From Lachnospiraceae bacterium (GTDB lineage: Bacteria > Bacillota > Clostridia > Lachnospirales > Lachnospiraceae), in assembly GCA_910575475.1 (NCBI GenBank), contig CAJTGD010000020.1, positions 49,618-113,617 on the forward strand: 64,000 bases of DNA, read 5' to 3'. This document shows, in pieces, positions 46,140 to 54,466 of the stretch (positions are counted from its first letter, which is position 1; the number at the start of each line of letters is the position of its first letter). The position numbers and the translations under genes were made by a program. The notes beneath the pieces are model-generated. The model saw only the letters and a list, made by a program, of their open reading frames with translations. It was not told the DNA's origin and did not search any database.

Positions 46140-46986
46140 TCCTTGTTTCCTCCTTGTTTTTCGGTGGAAGCACGAAACGCTGCGTCGGATAGCCATATTC
46201 CACAAGCAGTTCCCGTTCTGCAAATCCAAGACGGCGGTATTCTTCCCGCCAGCCCGTATCTGCCTTATCGCCTGCACGGTATGTCGTCAACGTAATCTCT
46301 TTCCCATAAAGCAACTCGTCTGCCAGCTTATCAAGGAACAGCTTTGTAATGCCGAGATGCCGATACTGCGGATGGACAGCCAGAAAGTCTATGCTGCCTG
46401 TGTCGGGCGAAAATCCCATCACGCCAATAGCCATATCGTCATCCCGCAATATCAGAGCCTTTTTATCCGCAATATACCGATGCAGGTTTGCGGCGTAATC
46501 TTCCTTATCCAGACATGGATAGCCGTCAATCGTAAGGCTTACCAGTTCCATCCAGTCATCCGCATCTTCGGGCGTGGCAAATTTAATATTGTCTTTTGTC
46601 AAATCCATTTTTACAAGCTCCTCCTTCAGATAAATTTCAAGCTGTAACGGGTAGAAGTTTTCCGTTTCCCGAAATTCCGCAGGGGAAGTCTTATACATCG
46701 CCTTAAAAATATCCGTAAATGCCTGCTGGCTTTCATACCCGCTCATAAGGGCAATCTCAATAATCGGTTTTGCAGAAAACACCAGAAGTTTTGCCGCTTC
46801 TGTAAGCTGCCGCCGTTTTGCGTAGTCATGGATAGTCAAGCCGACGGTATTTGTAAAAATCCGATGCAGATGGTATTTGGAATAGTGCAGTGCCGATGCC
46901 ACCATATCTAAATCCATCTTTTCATGCAGATGTTCTTCGATATAGCGGATAGCCTGTGAAACAATGCGTACTGTCTGACCTTGCAT
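46099..46986 (-). CDS. AraC-type regulator fused to a GNAT acetyltransferase domain
   Basis: The ATG at 46986 follows AAAGGAGG and gives 295 residues. Residues 1-105 are an AraC double helix-turn-helix (LDMVASALHYSKYHLHRIFT, EIALMSGYESQQAFTDIFKA). Residues about 125-290 form a GNAT domain with the acetyl-CoA loop VHPQYRHLGITKLFLDKL. The fusion could bind and acetylate the drug that the overlapping MATE pump exports, combining sensing, modification and efflux. This role is inference. Confidence 0.85.
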   Translation of the reverse strand: MQGQTVRIVSQAIRYIEEHLHEKMDLDMVASALHYSKYHLHRIFTNTVGLTIHDYAKRRQLTEAAKLLVFSAKPIIEIALMSGYESQQAFTDIFKAMYKTSPAEFRETENFYPLQLEIYLKEELVKMDLTKDNIKFATPEDADDWMELVSLTIDGYPCLDKEDYAANLHRYIADKKALILRDDDMAIGVMGFSPDTGSIDFLAVHPQYRHLGITKLFLDKLADELLYGKEITLTTYRAGDKADTGWREEYRRLGFAERELLVEYGYPTQRFVLPPKNKEETRNDRNTEKPVGREL

Positions 46987-47124
46987 TTTGCGACCTCCTT
47001 TCCTCGTTTTCACCCTCATTTTTTTAACATTACGAAATGTCAAATCAGGGGTTCAATGAGATATTGTAGCACAAGGAGTTTTCTATCTTTTCATCATTCT
47101 TGCTATGTTTTAAATCATCCACAT

Positions 47125-47652
47125 TTACAGCAGTTCTTCTTTCAATGCCCTTATCCATTCTTCGATTGCCTGCACTAATCGAAATTGCTGATGCAGAACC
47201 GCCATGCCCGTGGCAGGAATATCGGGGGCATTTTCTTTTAAATCTACGTTCTCCTCAAGATAGGATTTCAGCACATTGATATTACTCTCAACGTTATCCA
47301 GACATTCCCTCTGTTGTTCCTTTTCCATGCTTTCTAAATTAACGATAACCGCATTAAAATCCAAGAATATGTTAATCGGCTTGCAGGATATTTCAAGCAT
47401 CAGTTTCTCAAATTCCTTATTTCCTGCATCCGTCAAGGAATATACTGCCTTTTCGGGCATTTTTCCCTCTTTCTCCGTGCGGCTTGTGATAAGCCCCTTT
47501 TCTTCCAACTGGATAACCTTTTTATAGATGGATGGTGTGCTGATTTTTACCCACTTTGAAATGTTGCGGTATTCCACCAGTTTCTGAATATCGTATGCAC
47601 TCAAGGATTCCCGTTTCAACATTCCCAATACAATCAAGTCAATGGTCGCCAT
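47125..47652 (-). CDS. PadR family transcriptional repressor
   Basis: The 175-residue product has the PadR winged helix (IVLGMLKRESLSAYDIQKLV, STPSIYKKVIQLEEKGLITS, AVYSLTDAGNKEF) and a C-terminal coiled-coil dimerisation part. PadR proteins repress adjacent drug pump genes until a ligand binds. It is divergent from the second MATE gene, and the shared 123-base intergenic region carries two palindromes overlapping both promoters. Confidence 0.92.
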   Translation of the reverse strand: MATIDLIVLGMLKRESLSAYDIQKLVEYRNISKWVKISTPSIYKKVIQLEEKGLITSRTEKEGKMPEKAVYSLTDAGNKEFEKLMLEISCKPINIFLDFNAVIVNLESMEKEQQRECLDNVESNINVLKSYLEENVDLKENAPDIPATGMAVLHQQFRLVQAIEEWIRALKEELL

Positions 47653-47673
47653 TTAAAATCCCTCCTTTTTCTA

Positions 47674-47759
47674 TTGACAACTACTATAAATTATAGTATT
47701 ATAATTCCCGCAACTCAACTGCTATATTTTATAGTAGTATAAATAACACTATTTGTCAA
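47674..47759. promoter_or_regulatory. Divergent padR/MATE promoters overlapped by two palindromes
   Basis: Plus strand: TTGACA (47674-47679), 17 bases, TATTAT (47697-47702); the spacer is filled by the palindrome TACTATAAATTATAGTA (47683-47699). Minus strand: TTGACA (47759-47754), 17 bases, TACTAT (47736-47731), overlapped by CTATATTTTATAG (47722-47734). Both -35 boxes are perfect. The palindromes are the likely PadR operators. Confidence 0.75.
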
Positions 47760-47775
47760 GAGAAAGGAGTTCAAA

Positions 47776-49179
47776 ATGAACAGTCAAAGCAAAAAGATGG
47801 AGCTACTCGGCAGTGCATCCATACCAAAAGCACTTTTAGCAATGGGCATCCCAACAATGATTGGCATGTTGGTAAATGCTTTCTACAACCTTGTTGACGC
47901 TTACTTTGTCGGCGGGTTAGGGGAGAGCCAGATGGGGGCAATCTCCGTGGTCTACCCGCTCGGACAGGTCGTTGTCGGTCTTGGTCTGCTGTTCGGAAAC
48001 GGTGCGGCTTCTTACATTTCCCGATTGTTAGGTCGTGGGGATAAGGAAAATGCGGATAAAGTGGCAAGTACCGCTTTATACAGCAGCGTATCCGTAGGGG
48101 CGGTCATTATTATCATTTCTATGGTGTTCCTGCATCCCATACTGAAGCTCTTAGGGGCAACCGACAGCATCCTGCCTTATGCCGCCACATATGCAGGCAT
48201 TTACATTGTTTCCTGCATCTTCAATGTATTCAATGTCACAATGAATAACATTGTAACTAGCGAAGGAGCCGCTAAAACAACCATGTGTGCCTTGCTGACG
48301 GGTGCGGTACTCAATATCGCCTTAGACCCGCTGTTTATCTATGTGTTTGATTTAGGCGTGGCAGGAGCGGCGATAGCGACCGCAATCTCACAAGTCGTTT
48401 CAACCTGCGTATATCTGACCTATATTTTTCGCAAAAAAAGCGTATTCCATTTTCGGGTTAAGGACTGCACATACACAAAAGAAACCATGTCTGAGATTTT
48501 CAAAATCGGCATCCCGACATTGGTATTCCAGATTTTAACGAGTGTGTCTATTTCCTTAATCAACAATGCCGCTGGCGATTACGGGGACTCTGCCATTGCA
48601 GGCATGGGCGTTGTTACCCGCCTTATCTCAATGGGCAGCTTGTCCGTATTCGGGTTCATCAAAGGTTTTCAGCCCATTGCAGGGTACAGTTACGGGGCGA
48701 AGAAATTTGACCGTCTGCGTGAAGCAATCAAGACTTCCATCCTATGGTCTACGGTCTTCTGTGTGATTTTCGGTGTGATACTGGCTCTGTTCCCTACGGC
48801 TATCGTCTCCCAATTCACAAAGGGCGATGCTGAGATGATTCGTATCGGGGCAGCGTCTTTGAGGGCAAACGGCATTTCCATTATGCTCTTTGGATTTTAT
48901 ACGGTGTATTCCTCCCTGTTCCTTGCTTTGGGAAAAGGCAGAGAGGGATTTATCCTCGGAGCTTGCAGGCAGGGGATTTGTTTTATCCCCGTTATCCTGC
49001 TTCTTCCGATGGTCTGGGGGGCTAAATGGAATAATGTATGCCCAGCCGATTGCCGATGTACTTTCCGCAGTCATAACAGTATTCATGGCGATACCGCTCC
49101 ACAAAAAGCTGAATGCTATGCAGAAACAAACTTCCGCAATAAGCACGAAAGACAACGACTAAATATTTATTCTTTCTGA
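47776..49179 (+). CDS. MATE family efflux transporter (copy 2) with C-terminal frameshift
   Basis: The open frame gives 467 residues with MATE features (LLAMGIPTMIGMLVNAFYNL, GNGAASYISRLLGRGDKENA, AGYSYGAKKFDRL). After LPMVWG the frame turns to unrelated KWNNVCPADC and similar sequence. Another frame continues correctly as GLNGIMYAQPIADVLSAVIT to a stop at 49162. A run of six G at 49016-49021 explains this: five G would restore the family sequence. It may be a real indel or a sequencing error. Only the last membrane helix is affected. AAAGGAG precedes the ATG. Confidence 0.9.
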   Translation: MNSQSKKMELLGSASIPKALLAMGIPTMIGMLVNAFYNLVDAYFVGGLGESQMGAISVVYPLGQVVVGLGLLFGNGAASYISRLLGRGDKENADKVASTALYSSVSVGAVIIIISMVFLHPILKLLGATDSILPYAATYAGIYIVSCIFNVFNVTMNNIVTSEGAAKTTMCALLTGAVLNIALDPLFIYVFDLGVAGAAIATAISQVVSTCVYLTYIFRKKSVFHFRVKDCTYTKETMSEIFKIGIPTLVFQILTSVSISLINNAAGDYGDSAIAGMGVVTRLISMGSLSVFGFIKGFQPIAGYSYGAKKFDRLREAIKTSILWSTVFCVIFGVILALFPTAIVSQFTKGDAEMIRIGAASLRANGISIMLFGFYTVYSSLFLALGKGREGFILGACRQGICFIPVILLLPMVWGAKWNNVCPADCRCTFRSHNSIHGDTAPQKAECYAETNFRNKHERQRLNIYSF

Positions 49180-49185
49180 CAAATA

Positions 49186-49226
49186 GAGCCGATGAGCTGT
49201 GAGGTTTCCCACAAGTTCATCGGCTC
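49186..49226. repeat. Perfect 10-bp inverted repeat at the end of the second KTR gene
   Basis: GAGCCGATGA (49186-49195) is the exact complement of TCATCGGCTC (49217-49226), which contains the KTR stop codon. It matches the hairpin after the first KTR gene but lacks a T tract. Confidence 0.65.
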
Positions 49227-49405
49227 TGCGTCTGTGCGTCTGGCTCTTTCATAACAATTACTTTTAATGATTTTACATTGATTAAACTTTCTTGCCTGCA
49301 TTTCGGACAATATAGAGGGAAATTCCTTATTTCTGTATCTTCCCTTATTTTCATGCGTGTCTTATTTTCGCATATAGGGCAATATATCCAATGATACCGT
49401 TCCAT
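49217..49405 (-). CDS. Cysteine-rich KTR protein (copy 2)
   Basis: The 62-residue product reads WIYCPICENKTRMKIREDTE and FPLYCPKCRQESLINVKSLK, clearly homologous to the first KTR protein with both CxxC pairs kept. It closes the two-component/ABC/DUF4097 module on the minus strand, as copy 1 closes the AraC-GNAT/MATE module. The function is unknown. Confidence 0.88.
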   Translation of the reverse strand: MERYHWIYCPICENKTRMKIREDTEIRNFPLYCPKCRQESLINVKSLKVIVMKEPDAQTQSR

Positions 49406-49424
49406 ATCTTTCTACACTCCAAAA

Positions 49425-50285
49425 CTATTTTACAATTACTGTTCCGCTGTTGCTCATGATAGATAAACTGTTTTCGCCCTTTCCGATGCTCCCATCCTTG
49501 CATCCGTCCGTATCGGTACTGAATTCCGTATTCTTAAGCTGTACGGTTACATCGTCCGAGCCACTGGATATATGGCAGGATAAATTATCTGGCATCGCTT
49601 CATGGGACAATGATATATCTCCCGAACCCGTTTCTACAGACAGGGAATCATAGCTGTTTATGTTGCTTATATTCACTTCGCCAGAATCTGTCGAAACAGC
49701 AGCCTTTCCAACAACTGTATTTTTCATGGTAACATATGCGGATTCTGTATTGATATTAGAATCCGTGCATGAAGCATCTGTTATTTTAATATCGCCTGAA
49801 AGAGATTTTATTTTTGCACTTTCAGCTATGAAATCAGACATCGTTACATAGCCAGACTGGTTGTTCAAGGACAAAGTGGAAATGCTGACCGCTTCCAACT
49901 CCATCTCTCCCGAACCATTGTTAATGGCTAAGGAAACAGCATTATCTTTAGGAATATACAATATTATCTTCCCTGCTTCGCCAAATGAGAATTGCTCCGC
50001 CAGATTTTTGTCCGTATCATCATCCTGCTGTATCATTAGTTTTCCATCTTTCTGCACAACCTGCATATCACGGTCATCTTCGACTTTTCCCTCGCAGGCT
50101 ATGTGTACTTTGTCATCACTGGAAGCCATCACTTTTAAATTCCAAGAGGAAATATCCAATACAATTTCTGAAATACCTTCCGTCGAAAATTCCTCATTAG
50201 AATCTATTTTTTCCTTGTTCCCGCATCCGCATATGCCAAAAGCTATCACTAAAACCACTGCTAACAGTATTCTTTTCATATTCAT
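49425..50285 (-). CDS. DUF4097-type lipoprotein
   Basis: The 286-residue product has a lipoprotein signal (Cys20-21 region in AFGICGCGNKEK) and then a run of beta-strand repeats with alternating short turns (NNGSGEMELEAVSIS, LNNQSGYVTMSDF, TDSGEVNISNIN, ETGSGDISLS). This is the right-handed beta-helix pattern of DUF4097/putative adhesin domains. It would sit on the outer face of the membrane. Its position directly after an ABC transporter suggests a role in peptide or envelope stress protection, which is inference. Confidence 0.8.
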   Translation of the reverse strand: MNMKRILLAVVLVIAFGICGCGNKEKIDSNEEFSTEGISEIVLDISSWNLKVMASSDDKVHIACEGKVEDDRDMQVVQKDGKLMIQQDDDTDKNLAEQFSFGEAGKIILYIPKDNAVSLAINNGSGEMELEAVSISTLSLNNQSGYVTMSDFIAESAKIKSLSGDIKITDASCTDSNINTESAYVTMKNTVVGKAAVSTDSGEVNISNINSYDSLSVETGSGDISLSHEAMPDNLSCHISSGSDDVTVQLKNTEFSTDTDGCKDGSIGKGENSLSIMSNSGTVIVK

Positions 50286-50295
50286 AATCCGCCCC

Positions 50296-51000
50296 CTACA
50301 TTAAATCTTTGCTTTCCACATTTACAATTGACAAAACGGCAAAAGCCAAAGAAATAGTAGTCAAAATAACGGGGAATACTGCGTTGCTTGCCATTGTGAA
50401 ATCGCCAATGTTCGCCTGCGTGAGAAAAATCAATAAAAATGAGGTGACAATCGTTGCCTTTGAAGATTTTATCGCCATCCCGACAAACAGGGCGATAAAA
50501 CTCATGCTGACGATTACCACTGATTTTAGTATCAGTTGTATATAAAATGACAGGCTGCCTATTGAAAAATCAACAGTAAAAGATGACTGCATAAATTTTG
50601 CCCCAAAGAACACGCACATATAAATTGCCAGTTTTGTTAAAATGAGTGCGGCAAAATTAAAAGTCCAGACCGCAATCATTTGGGAAGCTAAGATTTTCTG
50701 CCGCTTAATAGGGTAGGAAAACATCAGATTCATTGTCTTGTTTTTGTATGCGCTTACAATAAAGGATGCCAACATTACACTGGTGTAAATAAGAAAAGCC
50801 ATGCTGGTAAATAATTCAATGGGAGCGGAGATTACATCTGTCCCAGGCGCAGCATCCAGTGTTCCGTCTGGGTCGTTGGCAATGCCCAAAAACGCTAACG
50901 CAAAAACAAATAAGCCAAGCAGAGCCGCCATAATGATTACGCCTTTGATATATTTCCCGATATTATTCTTTTTCCATTCAAGTCTGACAAGCTTTAACAT
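50296..51000 (-). CDS. ABC transporter permease (ABC-2 type, antimicrobial peptide class)
   Basis: The 234-residue product has six membrane segments (first at about residues 18-38) and the loop FSYPIKRQKILASQMIAVWT typical of single-unit ABC-2 permeases in lantibiotic or bacitracin protection systems. It overlaps the ATPase gene by 7 bases, so coupled translation is likely. Confidence 0.85.
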   Translation of the reverse strand: MLKLVRLEWKKNNIGKYIKGVIIMAALLGLFVFALAFLGIANDPDGTLDAAPGTDVISAPIELFTSMAFLIYTSVMLASFIVSAYKNKTMNLMFSYPIKRQKILASQMIAVWTFNFAALILTKLAIYMCVFFGAKFMQSSFTVDFSIGSLSFYIQLILKSVVIVSMSFIALFVGMAIKSSKATIVTSFLLIFLTQANIGDFTMASNAVFPVILTTISLAFAVLSIVNVESKDLM

Positions 51001-51917
51001 GATTTTCCCACCTCCGATGTGATTTTTAAGAAATAGTCCTCCAATGTTTCGGTATGTTGGCTGATGGAAGCAATCTCTACATCATTTGCCATCAATTCCC
51101 TCGAAATCTTTTGTGTGGTGACACCCTGCTCATAAATACGAATCCCCGAATCGTTTACGATTTTAAAATTACTTAACTGCATTTTTTCAGCTAAAACATA
51201 TGCCGCTTTCTTTGTATCCTCTACGGCAAGCTCAATATACGCCGTATTTGTTTCTGCAATTTCTTTCATGGATATTTCTTTCATCATCTTTCCATGATGG
51301 ATAACGCCAACTGTATCGGCAATACTTTCTATCTCTGGGAGAAGATGACTGGATATCATAAGCGTCATGCCATACTCGGTACATAGCATCCGAAACAAAT
51401 CTCTGATTTGCTTCATTCCTGCGGGGTCTAAACCGTTTGTCGGCTCGTCAAGGATAACTAACTCTGGCTTGCACAATATGGCACGGGCAATCCCCAGACG
51501 CTGCTTCATTCCTAAAGAATAGCTACCCGCAGGCTTATCCGCCGCATCAGAAAGCCCAAGCATCTGAAGAGCTTCCTCCACGCTGCCCTTGTTGTAATAC
51601 CCCATATACTCACAATGAAGCTGTAAGTTGTCCTTTCCGCTCATATGGTCATAAAATGTAGGAAATTCAATGATGCTTCCCATACGCTTCAGCACCTCGT
51701 AAGAGGTTTTTTCCAATGCTTTCCCAAACAGCGCAACCGTGCCGCTTGTCGGTTTCCAAAGGTTGGTAAGCATCTTCATCACCGTGGTTTTTCCTGCGCC
51801 GTTCGGTCCTAAAAATCCATATACCTCACCTTTCTTTACATGGATATTCACATCTGTGACTAACTGTTTCCCATCTATCGTTTTGCTTAGATGGCTTGTT
51901 TGCAAAATATAAGACAT
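50994..51917 (-). CDS. ABC transporter ATP-binding protein (BcrA/LanF-like)
   Basis: The 307-residue product has Walker A GPNGAGKTT near residue 40, the signature YSLGMKQRLGIARAI, Walker B ELVILDEPTNGLDPAG and a C-terminal BcrA-like extension. It energises the overlapping ABC-2 permease. The neighbouring two-component genes fit the peptide-antibiotic-sensing layout known from Bce/Bcr-type systems. Confidence 0.92.
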   Translation of the reverse strand: MSYILQTSHLSKTIDGKQLVTDVNIHVKKGEVYGFLGPNGAGKTTVMKMLTNLWKPTSGTVALFGKALEKTSYEVLKRMGSIIEFPTFYDHMSGKDNLQLHCEYMGYYNKGSVEEALQMLGLSDAADKPAGSYSLGMKQRLGIARAILCKPELVILDEPTNGLDPAGMKQIRDLFRMLCTEYGMTLMISSHLLPEIESIADTVGVIHHGKMMKEISMKEIAETNTAYIELAVEDTKKAAYVLAEKMQLSNFKIVNDSGIRIYEQGVTTQKISRELMANDVEIASISQHTETLEDYFLKITSEVGKSC

Positions 51918-52051
51918 CTTTTGCCTCCTTTCCTTAGTAACGCCTTTCTCGGACGTAACAATACGCCCAAAGGTGTTTTATGAATATCATTATAGCGATA
52001 TAGATTTTCAAAACTCTTGACTAATTCTTACGAATTTCTTTCGCAGGGAAT

Positions 52052-52990
52052 TTAATAAGTTATTTTTTTCAACTTTACTGTAAAAGTTGTTTTGACATTC
52101 GGTATGCTGTTTAAAAACAAATCGCCCTCTAACTGCTTTGTAAGGTTCTTCGCAATCGTTAAGCCTAATCCGTTCCCTTGTATTTCCCTGTTTCTGGAAT
52201 CTTCCATTGTATAGAGCCTGTCAAACACATTCGATGCAAATTCCTGTTCAATCCCTTTCCCTTTATCAACCACATCAATATATACATTGCCTTTGTCCTG
52301 ACGCAAAAAAACTCCTAAATATTTTCCGTCGGAGCCGTAGCGTATTACATTTGACAATAAATTGTATAAAATCCTTTGCAGGGCTTCTTTCTCCCCCTGC
52401 ACAAAAATAGCTGTTTCTGGAATAAACAAATCAACATCAAAATCTTTCTGCAATAAAATATCATAAAACTCCAAAACATTCTCCCTGCATATCTCGTTGA
52501 TATTGACTTTGCCAAGATTTATATTTGTATCGCCAGATTCCAGTTTTGCTAATGTAAAAAACTGATTGATAAGATTCATAACTTGATTCGCTTTTGTTTC
52601 TACTTTTTTCAACATCTCATGATCTGCATGGTTCAAACGCATAATTTCCAGATAACCCAATATGACCGTTAGAGGAGTTTTTATGTCATGGGAGATATTC
52701 GCCAACATCTTTTTAGAAGAAATTTCTTCCCTTTTAAAATCTGCCCTTATTTTCTGTCGGTCTATCAGCAGGCGGTTGATTTGTCCCCCTAATTCCATCA
52801 AAACAGGGTTGTCCGTAAATACCATTACTTTCTCGTCGCTACCAGTTTCTAAAATTTCCTCTAACTTTTTATTCATCCGTTTTATCTTTGCCTGTATTCC
52901 CCTGCCAAAAACAAAACGCTGGTATAAAACCACAAGGAGTAATAAGCAGACAACAACTGCCAAAAAGAATATGATTGTTTTTTCGCTCAT
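52052..52990 (-). CDS. Sensor histidine kinase
   Basis: The 312-residue product has one N-terminal membrane segment (about residues 5-23), little extracellular sequence, the phospho-acceptor His101 in ISHDIKTPLTVILGY, and HATPase motifs (RILYNLLSNVIRYG, DKGKGIEQEF, GNGLGLTIAKNLTKQ). Such kinases without an outer sensor often respond through a partner ABC transporter. It is 4 bases from the response regulator gene. Confidence 0.92.
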   Translation of the reverse strand: MSEKTIIFFLAVVVCLLLLVVLYQRFVFGRGIQAKIKRMNKKLEEILETGSDEKVMVFTDNPVLMELGGQINRLLIDRQKIRADFKREEISSKKMLANISHDIKTPLTVILGYLEIMRLNHADHEMLKKVETKANQVMNLINQFFTLAKLESGDTNINLGKVNINEICRENVLEFYDILLQKDFDVDLFIPETAIFVQGEKEALQRILYNLLSNVIRYGSDGKYLGVFLRQDKGNVYIDVVDKGKGIEQEFASNVFDRLYTMEDSRNREIQGNGLGLTIAKNLTKQLEGDLFLNSIPNVKTTFTVKLKKITY

Positions 52991-52994
52991 CCTT

Positions 52995-53681
52995 TCACTC
53001 CCCCAATTTGTATCCGATTCCCCATACCGTAATCACATACTGCGGTTCACGGGGATTATCCTCTATTTTATTCCTCAATCTGCTGATATGGACATTGACA
53101 GCATTTTCATCACCATAATAGGTATCATTCCAGACAAGAGAATAAATCTGTTCTTTCGTATATACTTTCTTTGGATTCTGCAATAACAGCTTTAAAATTT
53201 CAAATTCTTTTGATGTAAGCTCTATTTTACAGCCGTTTTTTGTTACAGAATACTCATTCAGATTCATAACAAGGCTTCCCGTTTGAAGTATTGGCTGCTG
53301 TTCTGTTGCACTTGCAGCATACTGTGTAGTTCTTCGGATATTTGCTTTTATCCTTGCCAATACTTCTGTGACAGAAAACGGTTTCGTTATATAATCATCT
53401 GCTCCCAGACCTAAACCAAGCGTTTTATCAGAATCGGTATCTTTTGCCGATATAATAATAATCGGGACAGTGCTGTTTTCCCTGATTTTTTCCATGACTT
53501 CGATTCCGCTTATCTGAGGAATCATCAAATCAAGCAAAACCAGACTGAAACTATCCGAAAAGAACCTGTCGAGGGCACTTTTGCCATCATACGCTGTAAT
53601 TACTTCAAATTTCTCTGTGGTCAAAAAATTCTTTAGCATGGTACTGATTTCCATATCATCTTCAACCAATAAAATCTTACT
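52995..53681 (-). CDS. OmpR family response regulator
   Basis: The ATG at 53681 follows AAGGAGG and gives 228 residues. The receiver domain has the EDD pocket near residues 8-10 and phospho-acceptor Asp52 in LVLLDLMIPQISG. The winged-helix output domain (CKIELTSKEFEILKLLLQNP, VNVHISRLRNKIE) binds DNA. It should control the ABC/DUF4097 genes downstream. It overlaps the small helix-turn-helix gene by a few bases. Confidence 0.93.
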   Translation of the reverse strand, partial: SKILLVEDDMEISTMLKNFLTTEKFEVITAYDGKSALDRFFSDSFSLVLLDLMIPQISGIEVMEKIRENSTVPIIIISAKDTDSDKTLGLGLGADDYITKPFSVTEVLARIKANIRRTTQYAASATEQQPILQTGSLVMNLNEYSVTKNGCKIELTSKEFEILKLLLQNPKKVYTKEQIYSLVWNDTYYGDENAVNVHISRLRNKIEDNPREPQYVITVWGIGYKLGE

Positions 53682-53874
53682 CATTGTCCGATTCCTCCTT
53701 ATCTCTTTTCTTAAAACGCCCATCTTTGGGCTTTGATGCAGTCTTTGGAATCAGCCACACATTGCTGATTCGCATTACATCGGGGATTCGGTTTGTAGCG
53801 CATAATACCTGTATCCTCCGTTCGGATAATCCCCATTTTTCAGCCGCTTCTTTTACATTCATGTAATCAAACAT
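53677..53874 (-). CDS. Small helix-turn-helix protein (excisionase/MerR-like fold)
   Basis: The ATG at 53874 follows GGAGG and gives 65 residues with DYMNVKEAAEKWGLSERRIQ as the helix-turn-helix and a basic tail (SKPKDGRFKKRDKEE). Small proteins of this type lead two-component/ABC modules on Clostridial elements. It overlaps the response regulator gene, so it is the first gene of that operon. A role in excision is possible but not shown. Confidence 0.75.
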   Translation of the reverse strand: MFDYMNVKEAAEKWGLSERRIQVLCATNRIPDVMRISNVWLIPKTASKPKDGRFKKRDKEESDNE

Positions 53875-54079
53875 TGAAATAACCTCCTTCATAACTGATA
53901 TTATAATGCGTCAAAGCGAATAATACAATTATCGAAAAAGTGTTATTGAGAAAAGCAAGAGATAATTTTTTCTAAAACAAGAAGTACAGTTTCTTATGTA
54001 TGGAAATTTCACATCGTTTAAGCAGAACTTTCACTTCTGTAAAATATAAGGGAAAAATTAATGAACAGGTGGTGAAAAA

Positions 54080-54436
54080 ATGAACGAAGCCGTAGGAAAC
54101 CTTGACTTTATGGAATTGGGGCAGGCTATCCAAAAAGCCCGTGAGAAGCAGCGAATTACAAGAGAGGAATTAGCCGAGGAGCTTGGCATTTCGGCAAGGC
54201 ATTTGCAGTCTATTGAAAAAGAGGGGCAGTATCCGAGCTTTCGGCTGTTTATTCAGCTTGTTACAATGTTCCACATATCCGTAGACCAGTACATACACCC
54301 AGAGAGTCCGATAGGGAAAACAACTTTACGTCGGCGGTTAGATGTGCTTCTTGATACTTTTGATGATGCGGAACTAACTATCATAGCAGGGAAAGCGCAG
54401 GGGATATGTAAGGCAAAAGAGCAGCCAGAGGATTAA
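54080..54436 (+). CDS. XRE family helix-turn-helix regulator
   Basis: The 118-residue product has an N-terminal XRE/Cro-type helix-turn-helix (QRITREELAEELGISARHLQ, SIEKEGQYPSFRLFIQLVTM) and a C-terminal part with DVLLDTFDDAELTIIAGKAQ. The AGGTGG site precedes ATG. It reads toward the conjugation module, converging on the CwlT-like gene, and is a candidate repressor of element functions. Confidence 0.88.
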   Translation: MNEAVGNLDFMELGQAIQKAREKQRITREELAEELGISARHLQSIEKEGQYPSFRLFIQLVTMFHISVDQYIHPESPIGKTTLRRRLDVLLDTFDDAELTIIAGKAQGICKAKEQPED

Positions 54437-54452
54437 CCTCTGGTTTTTCTTT
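54425..54452 (+). terminator. Terminator at the end of the XRE regulator gene
   Basis: CCAGAGG (54425-54431) pairs with CCTCTGG (54437-54443), with the TAA stop in the loop and TTTTTCTTT after it. Confidence 0.82.
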
Positions 54453-54466
54453 CACCCATTCTGCCA

